Part shown: one piece after another, positions 29,147-37,911 of the stretch
Layout: each line of letters starts with the position of its first letter
How positions within the stretch are numbered: position 1 is the stretch's first letter
NCBI RefSeq assembly: GCF_036924745.1
Contig: NZ_JAZHSD010000001.1
Coordinates: 1,488,001-1,552,000 of the forward strand
From: Bradyrhizobium sp. AZCC 1693
Lineage (GTDB): Bacteria > Pseudomonadota > Alphaproteobacteria > Rhizobiales > Xanthobacteraceae
DNA: 64,000 bases
Reading direction: 5' to 3'
Program-made: the position numbers and the translations under genes
Notes under the pieces: generated by a model
The model's input: the letters and a program-made list of their open reading frames with translations, nothing else
Told to the model about the DNA's origin: nothing
The model's database searches: none

Positions 29147-30070
29147 CTAGGCGACCGCCGCGGCATTCGCGCCGGCGCTCGCAAGCAGCTCTTTCAAATA
29201 TGAAGCCGGCAGAGACTCCAGCGGTGGCCGGAGACGTTGCCATCCGGCATGGCCGGTGCGCTGCGCAACCAGCGCCTTCAGCGATGCCATCTGCGAGAAA
29301 CGTGAGACAAGCTCGCGGGCCTTCACGATACGTGCCTGCGCGGCCGCGAGCTCGGCGTCATCGTCGCCCTTGCCGAAATGCCGATAGACATGGGCAAGGT
29401 CGCGCGCGACGAGATTGGAGGTCGCGGTGATGCACCCCGCACCGCCCTTGCGCAGCAGCGGCAAGAGCAGCGGATCCGCGCCGGTCAGCACCGCAAAGCC
29501 CGGAAAGCGATCGACCATTGCGGTCATATTGGCGAAGTCGCCGGAGGAATCCTTGATGCCGACGAAGGTCGTCGGATAGGCCACGCGCAGCCGCTCGATC
29601 AATGCATGCGAGATCGGCTGCATCGACATCTGGGGAATGTGGTAGAGCACGATCTTGAGCCGCGCATCGCCAAGCCGCTGCACGACCTCGCTGTAGGAGG
29701 CATAGATACCGTCATCGGTGACACCCTTGTAGTAGAATGGCGGCAGCATCACCACGGTATCGACGCCGACGGAGAGCGCGTGACGCGTCAGCGCCACCGT
29801 TTCGCTGAGCGCTGCGACGCCGGTTCCGGGCAGCAGCCGGCTCGGCGCGATGCCGTCCTGCACCACCGCCTCGAGCAGCGCGGTGCGTTCGGCAGCCGAG
29901 AAGGAGTTGGCCTCGCCGGTGGTGCCGAGCAGCGCGATGCCATCGCAGCCCTCGCTCAGGAGATAGCGGCAATGCGCGACAAAGCGCGCGTGATCGGGGG
30001 CGAGCTCGGCGTCGAGCGGCGTCAGCGCCGCACTGAACACGCCATGAGGATGCAGGGACGATGTTGACAA
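29147..30070 (-). CDS. dihydrodipicolinate synthase family lyase (DapA/NanA family)
   Basis: 307-residue class I aldolase of the DapA family: LLGTTGEANSFS loop, active-site Tyr in VLYHIPQMSMQP and Schiff-base Lys in FVGIKDSSGDF. It is not the biosynthetic DapA, since the pyruvate and semialdehyde loops differ; it is more likely a 2-oxo-sugar-acid aldolase or dehydratase. The start is TTG at 30070, placed 4 bases after the strong GGAGGAAG ribosome site. First gene of the operon, divergent from the IclR regulator. Confidence 0.88.
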   Translation of the reverse strand: MSTSSLHPHGVFSAALTPLDAELAPDHARFVAHCRYLLSEGCDGIALLGTTGEANSFSAAERTALLEAVVQDGIAPSRLLPGTGVAALSETVALTRHALSVGVDTVVMLPPFYYKGVTDDGIYASYSEVVQRLGDARLKIVLYHIPQMSMQPISHALIERLRVAYPTTFVGIKDSSGDFANMTAMVDRFPGFAVLTGADPLLLPLLRKGGAGCITATSNLVARDLAHVYRHFGKGDDDAELAAAQARIVKARELVSRFSQMASLKALVAQRTGHAGWQRLRPPLESLPASYLKELLASAGANAAAVA

Positions 30071-30096
30071 ACTTCCTCCGATCGTCGAAAAGGCAT

Positions 30097-30113
30097 TGTT
30101 CGGAATGCGAACA
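30097..30113. promoter_or_regulatory. palindromic operator candidate between operon and IclR gene
   Basis: TGTTCG-GAATG-CGAACA is a perfect 6+6 inverted repeat with a 5-base centre, 27 bases upstream of the DapA-like gene and about 90 bases upstream of the IclR gene. Size and symmetry suit a dimeric IclR-family regulator. Confidence 0.6.
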
Positions 30114-30200
30114 TTTGTTGTATTTTATGTATCTTCGTAGGACCGGGCCTGCGCCACGTCAAGGGCCGCCGGCCGTCGTTATTGCAAAGCAGGCATCGAG

Positions 30201-31034
30201 ATGGCCAAGGCACCCAAAGCAGCCGCCAAGCGCGCGTCACCGACACTGCCGAAGAATCCCAAGAATTACGTTGCATCCGTCGGCAAGGCCTTCGCGGTGC
30301 TGCAGAGCTTTTCCAGCGAGGCCTATGAATTGACGCTCAGCGAGATTGCCGCGCGCGCCAGTCTCGATCGCGGAACGGCGTTCCGCCTGATCCAAACCCT
30401 GATTGAACTCGGCTATCTCCAGACCATTCCGCAGAGCCGCCGGTTCCGGCTCGGCGTCGCCTGTCTCGATCTTGGCTACACGGTGCTATCGGGCGGAACG
30501 CTGCGCGCTTTGGCCGAGCCATTGCTGCGCGACCTCGTGCCATCAGTGAGCGACGCGGCGTCGCTCGGCGCACTCGACGGCGGCGACGTGATCTATCTCG
30601 CTCGCCTCGGCACCGGCCTCGACCGCCACAAGATGGACCGCCGGCCTGGCACGCGTATTCCAGCTTACAGTGCAGCCCTCGGCCATATCATGTTGGCGCA
30701 TCTGCCGCGCGACGAGCAAATCCGCCGGCTGGAATTGCGGCCGCGAATCAAATTGTCGGAGCGAACGCTGACCGAGCTCGACGCCCTGCTCGACCGGCTC
30801 GACCTGGTCAGGCAGCAGGGCTACGCGGTCTCCGACGGCGAAAATGCCTACGGTCTCCGCACGCTGGCAGCGCCGATCTTCAGCGCGCAAGGCTCGGTAA
30901 CTGCCGGTTTGAGCGTGACGGTCGATGCGACACGTATGGATATGGCCGCCTTCCGCGACCAGGCCCTGCCCCAACTGATGCGTGTCGCGGCTGTCGTGCA
31001 AGAACTCGCGATCAAGGCTGGCCTGTCGCACTAG
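30201..31034 (+). CDS. IclR family transcriptional regulator
   Basis: 277 residues. The N-terminal winged helix (about 34-95: KAFAVLQSFSSEAYELTLSE, quoted in part, then RGTAFRLIQTLIELGYL) is followed by the IclR effector domain (about 110-270: DAASLGALDGGDVIYLARL, GTRIPAYSAALGHIMLA, GYAVSDGENAYGLRTLAAPIF). Such proteins sense small aromatic, keto or sugar acids. It is divergent from the sugar-acid operon and probably controls it through the palindrome at 30097-30113. The N-terminal 20 residues are Lys/Ala-rich and may be an extension. Confidence 0.92.
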   Translation: MAKAPKAAAKRASPTLPKNPKNYVASVGKAFAVLQSFSSEAYELTLSEIAARASLDRGTAFRLIQTLIELGYLQTIPQSRRFRLGVACLDLGYTVLSGGTLRALAEPLLRDLVPSVSDAASLGALDGGDVIYLARLGTGLDRHKMDRRPGTRIPAYSAALGHIMLAHLPRDEQIRRLELRPRIKLSERTLTELDALLDRLDLVRQQGYAVSDGENAYGLRTLAAPIFSAQGSVTAGLSVTVDATRMDMAAFRDQALPQLMRVAAVVQELAIKAGLSH

Positions 31035-31046
31035 CGACGCGCTTCG

Positions 31047-32264
31047 TTAGGTCGCCGCCGGCACCTGGCGTTGCGAAGCCGCGCGGCCGGCGGTCTTGCG
31101 CCGCCATTTCTCCAGCGACAGCGGCAGCTCTTCGGCGGCCTCGACCCGGTTACGGCCGCCGCGCTTGGCCTGATAGAGCGCGGTATCGGCCGCCGCCAGC
31201 AACACGTCGAGCTCCGTGCCCGCCGGTCCGCCGGCGACGCCGATGCTGACGGTAGTATCGACCGGACCTTCCTCGCAGGCGATGTTGGACGCCTCGAACG
31301 CCTCGCGCACGCGCTCGGCCACGATCACGCCCTCTTCCAGCGGACACGCCAGCAATGCCGCGAACTCCTCGCCGCCGATCCGCCCCGAGAGATCGCTGAT
31401 GCGCAAATTGCTGACCACGACGGTGGAGAACAATTTGAGGATCTCGTCGCCCGCCGGATGGCCGAAGCGGTCGTTGATGCTCTTGAAATGATCGATATCG
31501 AAAATCATCACCGTCACCGGCTGCCCCGCGGCGGCCTCGCGTTCGATCACCCGGTTGCTGGCTTCCGTGAAACCGCGGCGGTTCAACATTCCGCTTAAGG
31601 GATCTACCGAAGCCGCGGTCTTGTGCACCGTCACGGCGCGGTCCGACACCAGCATGAAGATGACGAACACGGTGCCGATCGCATACAGCACCAGTTCGAT
31701 CGAGAACGCCGTCACCCAGATGCTGCTGGTGAAGGTTTCGTCATGCGGGCGCAGCAGACTGCCGAGCATAATCGGCAGCGCCAGCACGCAACCATGCATC
31801 ACGGGCACGACAATCGTCGGCCAGCGCTTCTGCATCGTCCGCCGCCGCTCGCTCCACAATTCGGAAGCCGTCAGCCCCGCATAGATCGCGACGATCGCCG
31901 CACCGACGATCAGCCGCATGGCCGGATTCAACGATGGCACAGCCAGCACCATGCCGATCCAGGTGATCGCGCCAAACAACAACCCCGGCAGATTGGGCTT
32001 ACGGCCGAGGAATACGCGCGCGGCGTTCCAGACCATGCCGCAGGCCACGAAGCCGAGCGCATGCAGCGCCAGCAACAGCGGCTCGCCGAGTGCGGCGCCG
32101 CCGATGGTCCAGATCGCCACCGACGATGCGCCAAGCAGATAGGCCGTCCCCCACCACTTCAAGGCTGGAATGTTTTCCTGCTTGCCGAACAGCAGCAGCA
32201 TGGCCCCGAGCATGCCTGCGACCATCGTGGCAAACAGGTATAGCGTGGAAGTATCGAACGACAT
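31047..32264 (-). CDS. membrane diguanylate cyclase (GGDEF domain)
   Basis: 405 residues with about six N-terminal membrane helices (residues 5-205), then a GGDEF domain. The active-site motif is GGEEF within SGRIGGEEFAALLA. A product-inhibition site RISD sits exactly five residues ahead of it, so the enzyme should make c-di-GMP with feedback control. DPLSGMLNRRGF marks the domain start. The start MSFDTSTLYLFATMV at 32264 begins directly with the first helix; the frame is open to 32342. Confidence 0.92.
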   Translation of the reverse strand: MSFDTSTLYLFATMVAGMLGAMLLLFGKQENIPALKWWGTAYLLGASSVAIWTIGGAALGEPLLLALHALGFVACGMVWNAARVFLGRKPNLPGLLFGAITWIGMVLAVPSLNPAMRLIVGAAIVAIYAGLTASELWSERRRTMQKRWPTIVVPVMHGCVLALPIMLGSLLRPHDETFTSSIWVTAFSIELVLYAIGTVFVIFMLVSDRAVTVHKTAASVDPLSGMLNRRGFTEASNRVIEREAAAGQPVTVMIFDIDHFKSINDRFGHPAGDEILKLFSTVVVSNLRISDLSGRIGGEEFAALLACPLEEGVIVAERVREAFEASNIACEEGPVDTTVSIGVAGGPAGTELDVLLAAADTALYQAKRGGRNRVEAAEELPLSLEKWRRKTAGRAASQRQVPAAT

Positions 32265-32426
32265 GGGCTCACCCGAACGCGTGTGATGCAACTTGTTCGG
32301 CGCACTCTGAAATGCAATTTCGCGCCAGCGCATCGTGGACACTAAGAAGCCCGTGTTCCAATTTCGTTTGTGCGGGTAAGCAAGTTTTCACGAAAATCCG
32401 TGGTAACCCATCACTAAATAGTAAGC

Positions 32427-32456
32427 AAAAAGGGCGCCCGATCGGGCGCCCTTTTT
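32427..32456 (-). terminator. bidirectional rho-independent terminator after rpsI
   Basis: The perfect palindrome AGGGCGCCCGATCGGGCGCCCT is bounded by A5 and T5 runs (stem quoted by ends: AGGGCGCCCG and CGGGCGCCCT). It lies 44 bases after the rpsI stop and works in either direction. Confidence 0.92.
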
Positions 32457-32499
32457 CGTTTCGCGAATGCAGCAAGCGCTGCAAATTTTAGCGAAGCAA

Positions 32500-32976
32500 T
32501 TAGCGCTTCGAGAACTGGAACGACTTGCGCGCTTTCGCACGGCCGTACTTCTTGCGCTCCACGGTGCGGGAGTCGCGGGTCAGGAAGCCGCCCTTCTTCA
32601 GGACGCCGCGCAGATCCGGCTCGAAGTTCGTCAAAGCCTTCGAGATGCCGTGACGCACGGCACCCGCCTGGCCCGACAGACCACCACCGGCGACGGTGCA
32701 GATGACGTCGTACTGGCCGGCGCGCGCGGCTGCGACCAGCGGCTGCTGGATCAGCATCCGCAGCACCGGGCGGGCAAAATAGACCTCGACTTCGCGGGTG
32801 TTGACCACGATCTTGCCGGCGCCCGGCTTGATCCAGACGCGGGCGACCGCGTCCTTGCGCTTGCCGGTGGCATAGGCGCGGCCGTACTTGTCGACCTTCT
32901 TGACGTATTTCGGCGCTTCCGGAGCGGCCGTCTTCAGCGACGCCAACTGGTCGAGAGACTGCATGGTATCCGACAT
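32500..32976 (-). CDS. rpsI: 30S ribosomal protein S9
   Basis: 158 residues, with an N-terminal extension of about 28 residues common in alphaproteobacteria. The family core is clear: [37 protein letters not shown], and the very basic C-terminal tail ending KSFQFSKR that reaches the P-site tRNA. It starts one base after the rplM stop and the two are certainly co-transcribed. Confidence 0.98.
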   Translation of the reverse strand: MSDTMQSLDQLASLKTAAPEAPKYVKKVDKYGRAYATGKRKDAVARVWIKPGAGKIVVNTREVEVYFARPVLRMLIQQPLVAAARAGQYDVICTVAGGGLSGQAGAVRHGISKALTNFEPDLRGVLKKGGFLTRDSRTVERKKYGRAKARKSFQFSKR

Positions 32977-32977
32977 C

Positions 32978-33442
32978 TTATGCGGCCCTCATGTTCTTGC
33001 GGTTCATCGAAGCAATATCAACCTTCTCGGGCTGCTGGGCTTCATGGGGATGTTCGGCACCGGGGTAAACGCGCAGATTGCCCATCTGCACGCGGCCAAG
33101 CGGACCGCGCGGGATCATGCGCTCGATGGCCTTCTCGACCACGCGCTCGGGGAAACGACCCTCGAGGATCGACTTTGCGGTACGTTCCTTGATGCCGCCG
33201 ATGAAGCCGGTGTGCTTGTAGTAGACCTTGTTGTCGCGCTTGCGGCCGGTCAGCACGACATGCGCCGCGTTGATGATGACGACGTTGTCGCCGCAATCGA
33301 CGTGGGGCGTGTAGGTCGGGAGGTGCTTGCCGCGCAGGCGCATGGCGACGAGCGTGGCGAGCCGGCCGACCACCAGACCCTTGGCGTCGATCAGCACCCA
33401 CTTCTTCGTCACCTCGGCGGGCTTTGCCGAATAGGTTTTCAT
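32978..33442 (-). CDS. rplM: 50S ribosomal protein L13
   Basis: 154 residues with the L13 fold and signatures: [54 protein letters not shown] and [29 protein letters not shown] (quoted in parts). It is an early-assembly protein of the large subunit. First gene of the rplM-rpsI operon; promoter expected in 33443-33596, where no clear consensus stood out. Confidence 0.98.
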   Translation of the reverse strand: MKTYSAKPAEVTKKWVLIDAKGLVVGRLATLVAMRLRGKHLPTYTPHVDCGDNVVIINAAHVVLTGRKRDNKVYYKHTGFIGGIKERTAKSILEGRFPERVVEKAIERMIPRGPLGRVQMGNLRVYPGAEHPHEAQQPEKVDIASMNRKNMRAA

Positions 33443-33596
33443 GTGAGGAAATCCGTGAAAATGGAAATCGGCGCCAGATGCGCCGAACTGGCGGGTTTCT
33501 AGAGAACGGCGCCGTTTCCGTCAACGCCAATTCGCACAAATTACTCTAGCAAAAACAAACGCTTGAAAATATGGTGCGATATTACCGTTAGAAACC

Positions 33597-34025
33597 CTAC
33601 GTATTTGGAATGGAGTAGGTCGCCGTCACATGGGCGATCGGATCGGGCGACGAACCCGACAGCAGGTTCACCTCGCCGACCGCCAGCCGTTTGCCGAGCT
33701 TCAGCAGCTTCGCCGCGGCCAGCACATCCTGACCTGGCAGCCCCTTGCGCAGGAAATTGATGTTGAGATTGGTCGTTACCGCCAGCCCCACCGGGCCGAT
33801 CGCCGAGAGCAGCACCACATACATCGCGAAATCAGCCATCGCCATCAGCGTCGGCCCCGACACCGTGCCGCCCGGACGCAGCATACGCTCGTCATAGCGC
33901 CGCCGCAGCAGGCAGGTCTCGCCGTCGGCGCTCTCGATGGTGATGTCGCCATCGCTGAAGGCCTGGGGAAATTCCTCGCGGAGGAACTTCTCCAGCTCGG
34001 CGACGCTCATTTTCGGTGCCGCCAT
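33597..34025 (-). CDS. PaaI-type hotdog thioesterase
   Basis: 142 residues with a single hotdog fold: GGTVSGPTLMAMADFAMYVV is the helix of the fold with the catalytic region, followed by LAVTTNLNINFLRKGLPGQDV and a C-terminal strand HVTATYSIP. Members hydrolyse acyl-CoA or aryl-CoA thioesters. It is divergent from an enoyl-CoA hydratase-like gene, which fits a shared CoA-ester context. A second in-frame ATG lies at residue 6. Confidence 0.88.
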   Translation of the reverse strand: MAAPKMSVAELEKFLREEFPQAFSDGDITIESADGETCLLRRRYDERMLRPGGTVSGPTLMAMADFAMYVVLLSAIGPVGLAVTTNLNINFLRKGLPGQDVLAAAKLLKLGKRLAVGEVNLLSGSSPDPIAHVTATYSIPNT

Positions 34026-34111
34026 GCCGCCCCTGCCCTCGATTCAGGGTGCCTGTTACATTAGATTGTCATCAAAGCCCAAATGAAAATCTCGGAGTGG
34101 AAACCTCGGAA

Positions 34112-34936
34112 ATGCCCGCCCAGACTGCTCGCGCACCTACGCCACAACCTCCGATCCTGCTGCAGGAAAATGTCGGCAGTATCCGCCTGCTCACCCTCAA
34201 CCGGCCGGCCGCGCGCAACAGCCTGTCGGAGGGCCTGATCGCCCAGCTGCACGGCGCGCTGAAGCAAATTCACGACGACAACAGCGTCCGCGCCGTCGTC
34301 ATTGCGGCCAACGGCCCGGCCTTCTCCGCGGGCCACGACATGAAGGAGCTGACCGCGCGCCGCAGCGACCCCGATCGCGGCCGGGCCTATTTCGGGCAGA
34401 TCATGAACGCCTGCAGTGCGATGATGCAGGCAGTCGTGCTTCTGCCGAAGCCCGTCGTCGCCGCCGTGCAGGGCATCGCGACCGCCGCCGGCTGCCAGCT
34501 CGTGGCAAGCTGCGATCTCGCGGTCGCTTCCGAGGCCGCCGGCTTCGCCACTCCCGGCGTCGATATCGGCCTGTTCTGTTCGACGCCCATGGTGGCGCTG
34601 TCGCGCAACATCCCGCGCAAGCAGGCGATGGAGATGCTGCTCACGGGCGAGCCGATTTCGGCGGCGACGGCGAAGAGTATCGGCCTCGTCAACCGCGTCG
34701 TCGCCGCCGGCACCGAGCGCGATGCGGCGATCGCGCTGGCGCAGAAGGTCGCGCTCAAATCCGCCTACACCGTCAAGCTCGGCAAGGAGGCGTTCTATCG
34801 GCAGGCCGAAATGAGCCTTGCCGACGCCTATCGCTATACGGCGGAAGTGATGACCGAAAACATGATGGCGCGCGACGCCGAGGAAGGCATCGGCGCCTTC
34901 ATCGAGAAGCGCGAGCCGAAGTGGCAGGATAAGTGA
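34112..34936 (+). CDS. enoyl-CoA hydratase/isomerase family protein
   Basis: 274 residues of the crotonase fold. The first oxyanion-hole region is AFSAGHDMKELTARR and the second GIATAAGCQLVASCDLAVAS; the positions usually holding the two catalytic glutamates are not clearly occupied (TPGVDIGLFCSTP). It resembles the ECHDC3-like branch, whose substrate is uncertain. The start MPAQTARAPTPQPP at 34112 was chosen because homology begins just behind it; the frame is open to 34016. Confidence 0.85.
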   Translation: MPAQTARAPTPQPPILLQENVGSIRLLTLNRPAARNSLSEGLIAQLHGALKQIHDDNSVRAVVIAANGPAFSAGHDMKELTARRSDPDRGRAYFGQIMNACSAMMQAVVLLPKPVVAAVQGIATAAGCQLVASCDLAVASEAAGFATPGVDIGLFCSTPMVALSRNIPRKQAMEMLLTGEPISAATAKSIGLVNRVVAAGTERDAAIALAQKVALKSAYTVKLGKEAFYRQAEMSLADAYRYTAEVMTENMMARDAEEGIGAFIEKREPKWQDK

Positions 34937-34953
34937 CGACGCAGTTTCTGCGT

Positions 34954-35079
34954 CGTCATTCCGGGGCGATGCGCAGCATCGAACTATGGTGCGCAATTGT
35001 GCACCTGAGAATCTCGAGGTTCCCCGATGCGCAATTGCGCATCTGAGGTCTGGTGCTAGCGCACCGTCCCGGAACGACG
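34954..35079. repeat. palindromic intergenic repeat, family D
   Basis: CGTCATTCCGGGGCGATGCG at one end and its imperfect counterpart GCACCGTCCCGGAACGACG at the other, with inner repeated GATGCGCAATTGCGCATC-like arms. Only this copy is in the window, but the arrangement is that of the other long intergenic palindromes. Confidence 0.7.
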
Positions 35080-35092
35080 AACTGGAAATCAA

Positions 35093-35677
35093 ATGAACCA
35101 CGACGCCTACGACGACAACTACATCCGCAGCATTCTCAACGGCGTGAAGTCGATCGCGATGGTCGGCGCCTCGCCCGTCAATGTGCGGCCGAGCTACTTC
35201 GCCTTCAAATATCTGGCGCAGCGCGGCTATGACATGATTCCGGTCAACCCCGGCCATGTCGGCAAAAGCCTGCTCGGCAAGCCCTTCGTCGCCTCGCTGT
35301 CGGATATCGGCCGTCCTGTCGACATGATCGACATCTTCCGCAGTTCGGCGCACATCATGCCCGTTGTCGACGAGGCCCTGACATTGTCGCCGCCACCGAA
35401 GGTGATCTGGATGCAGCTCGGCGCGCGCGACGACGCGGCCGCCGAAAAAGCCGAAGCGGCCGGCCTCAAGGTTGTGATGAACCGCTGCCCGAAGATCGAA
35501 TATGGGCGGCTGTCGTCTGAAATTTCATGGATGGGAGTCAATTCGCGCACGCTGAGCTCGAAGCGCGCGCCGATTCCGACCCAAGGCATGCGGCTGTCGC
35601 TGAACCGGACGAGCCTCGGCGGCGGCGCGACCGCAGCATCGGATCGCGCCGCAAAGAACAAAAGCGAGCCGACGTGA
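35093..35677 (+). CDS. CoA-binding domain protein (YccU-like)
   Basis: 194 residues. The Rossmann-type CoA-binding domain covers about 10-140: IAMVGASPVNVRPSYFAFKYL, GYDMIPVNPGH, VDMIDIFRSSAHIMPVVDEAL and VIWMQLGARDDAAAEKAEAAG, with NRCPKIEY at the end of the domain. The C-terminal 50 residues are Ser/Arg-rich and probably disordered. It lies upstream of metY in the same direction, as seen in related bacteria. Biochemical role unknown. Confidence 0.87.
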   Translation: MNHDAYDDNYIRSILNGVKSIAMVGASPVNVRPSYFAFKYLAQRGYDMIPVNPGHVGKSLLGKPFVASLSDIGRPVDMIDIFRSSAHIMPVVDEALTLSPPPKVIWMQLGARDDAAAEKAEAAGLKVVMNRCPKIEYGRLSSEISWMGVNSRTLSSKRAPIPTQGMRLSLNRTSLGGGATAASDRAAKNKSEPT

Positions 35678-35811
35678 CGCAATGAGAAACAATTATTTCG
35701 AAGACGCGGCCTGACGAAGCAAACCCGCTTCCAATCCGCCAGATGTGAAGCCTCGCCTTGACGGCGGACGCGGCTGCGATCAGCATCTTCGACGCATTTT
35801 CGAGCCAGCTC

Positions 35812-35843
35812 AAGAACAAGCCCAAGAACAAGCCAAAGAACAG
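35812..35843 (+). repeat. short tandem repeat before metY
   Basis: Two and a half copies of a 12-base unit AAGAACAAGCCM. They lie just ahead of the chosen metY start, within an open frame that would read KNKPKNKPKNR. Confidence 0.6.
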
Positions 35844-35853
35844 GACGCAAAGA

Positions 35854-37131
35854 ATGACCGACCGTCTCCCGGGATTTTCGACCCTTGCCGTGCATGCCGG
35901 TGCGCAGCCCGATCCCACCACCGGCGCACGGGTGACGCCGATCTATCAAACCACGTCCTTTGTGTTCAACGATGCCGACCATGCCGCCTCGCTGTTCGGG
36001 CTGCAGGCGTTCGGCAACATCTATACCCGCATCGGCAACCCCACTACCGCCGTGCTGGAAGAGCGCATCGCGGCGCTGGAAGGCGGCACCGCGGCGCTCG
36101 CGGTCGCCTCGGGCCACGCGGCGCAGGTCGTGGTGCTGCAGCAGTTGCTGATGCCGGGCGACGAATTCATCGCCGCGCGAAAACTCTACGGCGGCTCGAT
36201 CAACCAGTTCACGCACGCGTTCAAGAGCTTTGGCTGGAACGTGGCGTGGGCCGATCCCGACGATATCGGCAGTTTCGAGCGCGCCGTGACGCCGCGCACC
36301 AAGGCGATCTTCATCGAATCGATCGCCAACCCCGCCGGCAGCATCACCGACATCGAGGCGATTGCGGAAGTGGCCCGCAAGGCCGGCGTGCCGCTGATCG
36401 TCGACAACACGCTGGCGACGCCGTATCTGATCCGGCCGATCGACCACGGCGCCGATATCGTCGTGCATTCGCTGACCAAATTTCTCGGCGGCCACGGCAA
36501 TTCGCTCGGCGGCATCATCGTCGACGGCGGCACCTTCGACTGGTCGAAGGACAACAAATACCCGATGCTCAACGAGCCGCGGCCGGAATATCACGGCATC
36601 AGGATACAGGAGACGTTTGGCAATTTCGCCTTCGCGATTGCCTGCCGCGTGCTGGGCCTGCGCGACCTCGGCCCGGCAATCTCGCCGTTCAACGCCTTCA
36701 TGATCCTGACCGGCATCGAGACGCTGCCGCTGCGCATGCAGCGGCATTGCGAAAATGCCAAGGCGGTCGCGGAATTTCTTGCCGGCCATTCCGCGGTGGC
36801 GTCGGTGAACTATGCGGGGCTTGCCAGCGACAAGTACAACAAGCTCGCGCGCAAATACGCGCCGAAGGGCGCCGGTGCGGTATTCACCTTCAGCCTGCGG
36901 GGCGGCTACGACGCCGGCGTCAACCTGGTGTCGAACCTGAAACTGTTCTCGCATCTGGCCAATGTCGGCGACACCCGTTCGCTGGTAATTCACCCCGCCT
37001 CGACCACCCACAGCCAGCTCGACGACGCCGCCAAGGTGAAATCCGGCGCTGCGCCCGATGTGGTGCGGCTGTCGATCGGCATCGAGGACAAGGAAGACCT
37101 GATCGCGGATCTCGAGCAGGCGCTGACGTAA
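35854..37131 (+). CDS. metY: O-acetylhomoserine aminocarboxypropyltransferase (sulfhydrylase)
   Basis: 425-residue PLP enzyme of the Cys/Met metabolism family, using O-acetylhomoserine and sulfide or methanethiol to form homocysteine or methionine. Visible marks are HAGAQPDPTTGARVTPIYQT, YTRIGNPTTAVLEERIAALE, the PLP Lys in VHSLTKFLGGHGNSLGG and the C-terminal HPASTTHSQL. The start MTDRLPGFSTLAVHAG is standard; the frame upstream to 35758 has only the tandem repeat peptide. Likely used for methionine supply or sulfur recycling. Confidence 0.93.
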   Translation: MTDRLPGFSTLAVHAGAQPDPTTGARVTPIYQTTSFVFNDADHAASLFGLQAFGNIYTRIGNPTTAVLEERIAALEGGTAALAVASGHAAQVVVLQQLLMPGDEFIAARKLYGGSINQFTHAFKSFGWNVAWADPDDIGSFERAVTPRTKAIFIESIANPAGSITDIEAIAEVARKAGVPLIVDNTLATPYLIRPIDHGADIVVHSLTKFLGGHGNSLGGIIVDGGTFDWSKDNKYPMLNEPRPEYHGIRIQETFGNFAFAIACRVLGLRDLGPAISPFNAFMILTGIETLPLRMQRHCENAKAVAEFLAGHSAVASVNYAGLASDKYNKLARKYAPKGAGAVFTFSLRGGYDAGVNLVSNLKLFSHLANVGDTRSLVIHPASTTHSQLDDAAKVKSGAAPDVVRLSIGIEDKEDLIADLEQALT

Positions 37132-37181
37132 GGGACGCTCGACCCGTAACGCGAGCACACGTTGTGTAGCCCACAAAAAGT

Positions 37182-37282
37182 CGTCATACCCGCGAAGGCG
37201 GGTATCCAGTACGCCGCGGCTTCTCGGGCCAAGCCCGACTTTCTCTGGAATACTGGATCGCCCGCCTTCGCGGGCGACGACG
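37182..37282 (+). repeat. palindromic intergenic repeat, family B copy 2
   Basis: Arms CGTCATACCCGCGAAGGCGG and the matching CGCCCGCCTTCGCGGGCGAC flank a centre with TATCCAGTACGCCGCGGC and TCTGGAATACTGGAT. It matches copy 1 (12115-12215) read on the opposite strand. It lies just past the metY stop. Confidence 0.88.
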
Positions 37283-37395
37283 ACCGAGTGGCGTGTTGGA
37301 CTCCGGCCGCCATCAGCCCCCTTCACAAGCCTCTCGTTAACGCTCGTTCCGGCATAAAGTGGCGCTGAGCCGCCCTCGATGATTCGGAGCTGACG

Positions 37396-37875
37396 ATGCT
37401 GCGCTGGATGACGCCATTTCTGACCGCGATTTTCGCGATCGGCACCGCCGCCGCCGGCGACACCTCCGCCACCAAAAGCCCCGAGGTCCCCGCCGTCATC
37501 AAGCGCGCCGACAGCACCCCTGCCCGCAAGAGTGCTGCGGTTCGAGCCGCCAGCCAATTGCCGCCTGGCCTCCCGCGACCGCACTACAAGTACCGGACGA
37601 CCGTTGCACCTGCCGCGGCGCCGCTCTATGTGCGTCGCGGCCGCACGCTGGTGGTCGAGGAAGAGGATCCCGACGTGCTGTTCACGCCGGTGGGCGTTGT
37701 GCCCTACGCGCCGCGCGTCTACGGCACGCCGCTGCTGCCGGGGTCATCGACGTTACCCGGCTACTACGGTACCAACCATTCCTACAGCTATGACGGCCCC
37801 TATTACGGCGGGCCGTCCTATGGCCCGTATTGGAACCGTCTGCCGTACGCTTGCGGCGTGTACGGATACTGCTAA
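37396..37875 (+). CDS. hypothetical exported Gly/Tyr-rich protein
   Basis: 159 residues with a signal peptide (MLRWMTPFLTAIFAIGTAAAG). The mature part is rich in Pro and Ala, then LVVEEEDPDVLFTPVGVVPYAPRVYG, and ends in a Tyr/Gly/Pro-rich tail (YYGGPSYGPYWNRLPY) closing with CGVYGYC. Two C-terminal cysteines are six residues apart. Similar small Tyr/Gly-rich exported proteins are common in this group; function unknown. Confidence 0.65.
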   Translation: MLRWMTPFLTAIFAIGTAAAGDTSATKSPEVPAVIKRADSTPARKSAAVRAASQLPPGLPRPHYKYRTTVAPAAAPLYVRRGRTLVVEEEDPDVLFTPVGVVPYAPRVYGTPLLPGSSTLPGYYGTNHSYSYDGPYYGGPSYGPYWNRLPYACGVYGYC

Positions 37876-37911
37876 ACGCGCGTTAGACCATAACGGAGAC
37901 GGACGACCGAC

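Noticed and set aside
35678..35853. Possible SAM riboswitch upstream of metY
   Set aside because: No match to SAM-II or other SAM-riboswitch core sequences; only a short tandem repeat is seen.
35227..37584. 785-codon - strand open frame opposite metY and the CoA-binding gene
   Set aside because: Composition is Arg/Gly/His-rich shadow of well-recognised + strand genes; no domain.
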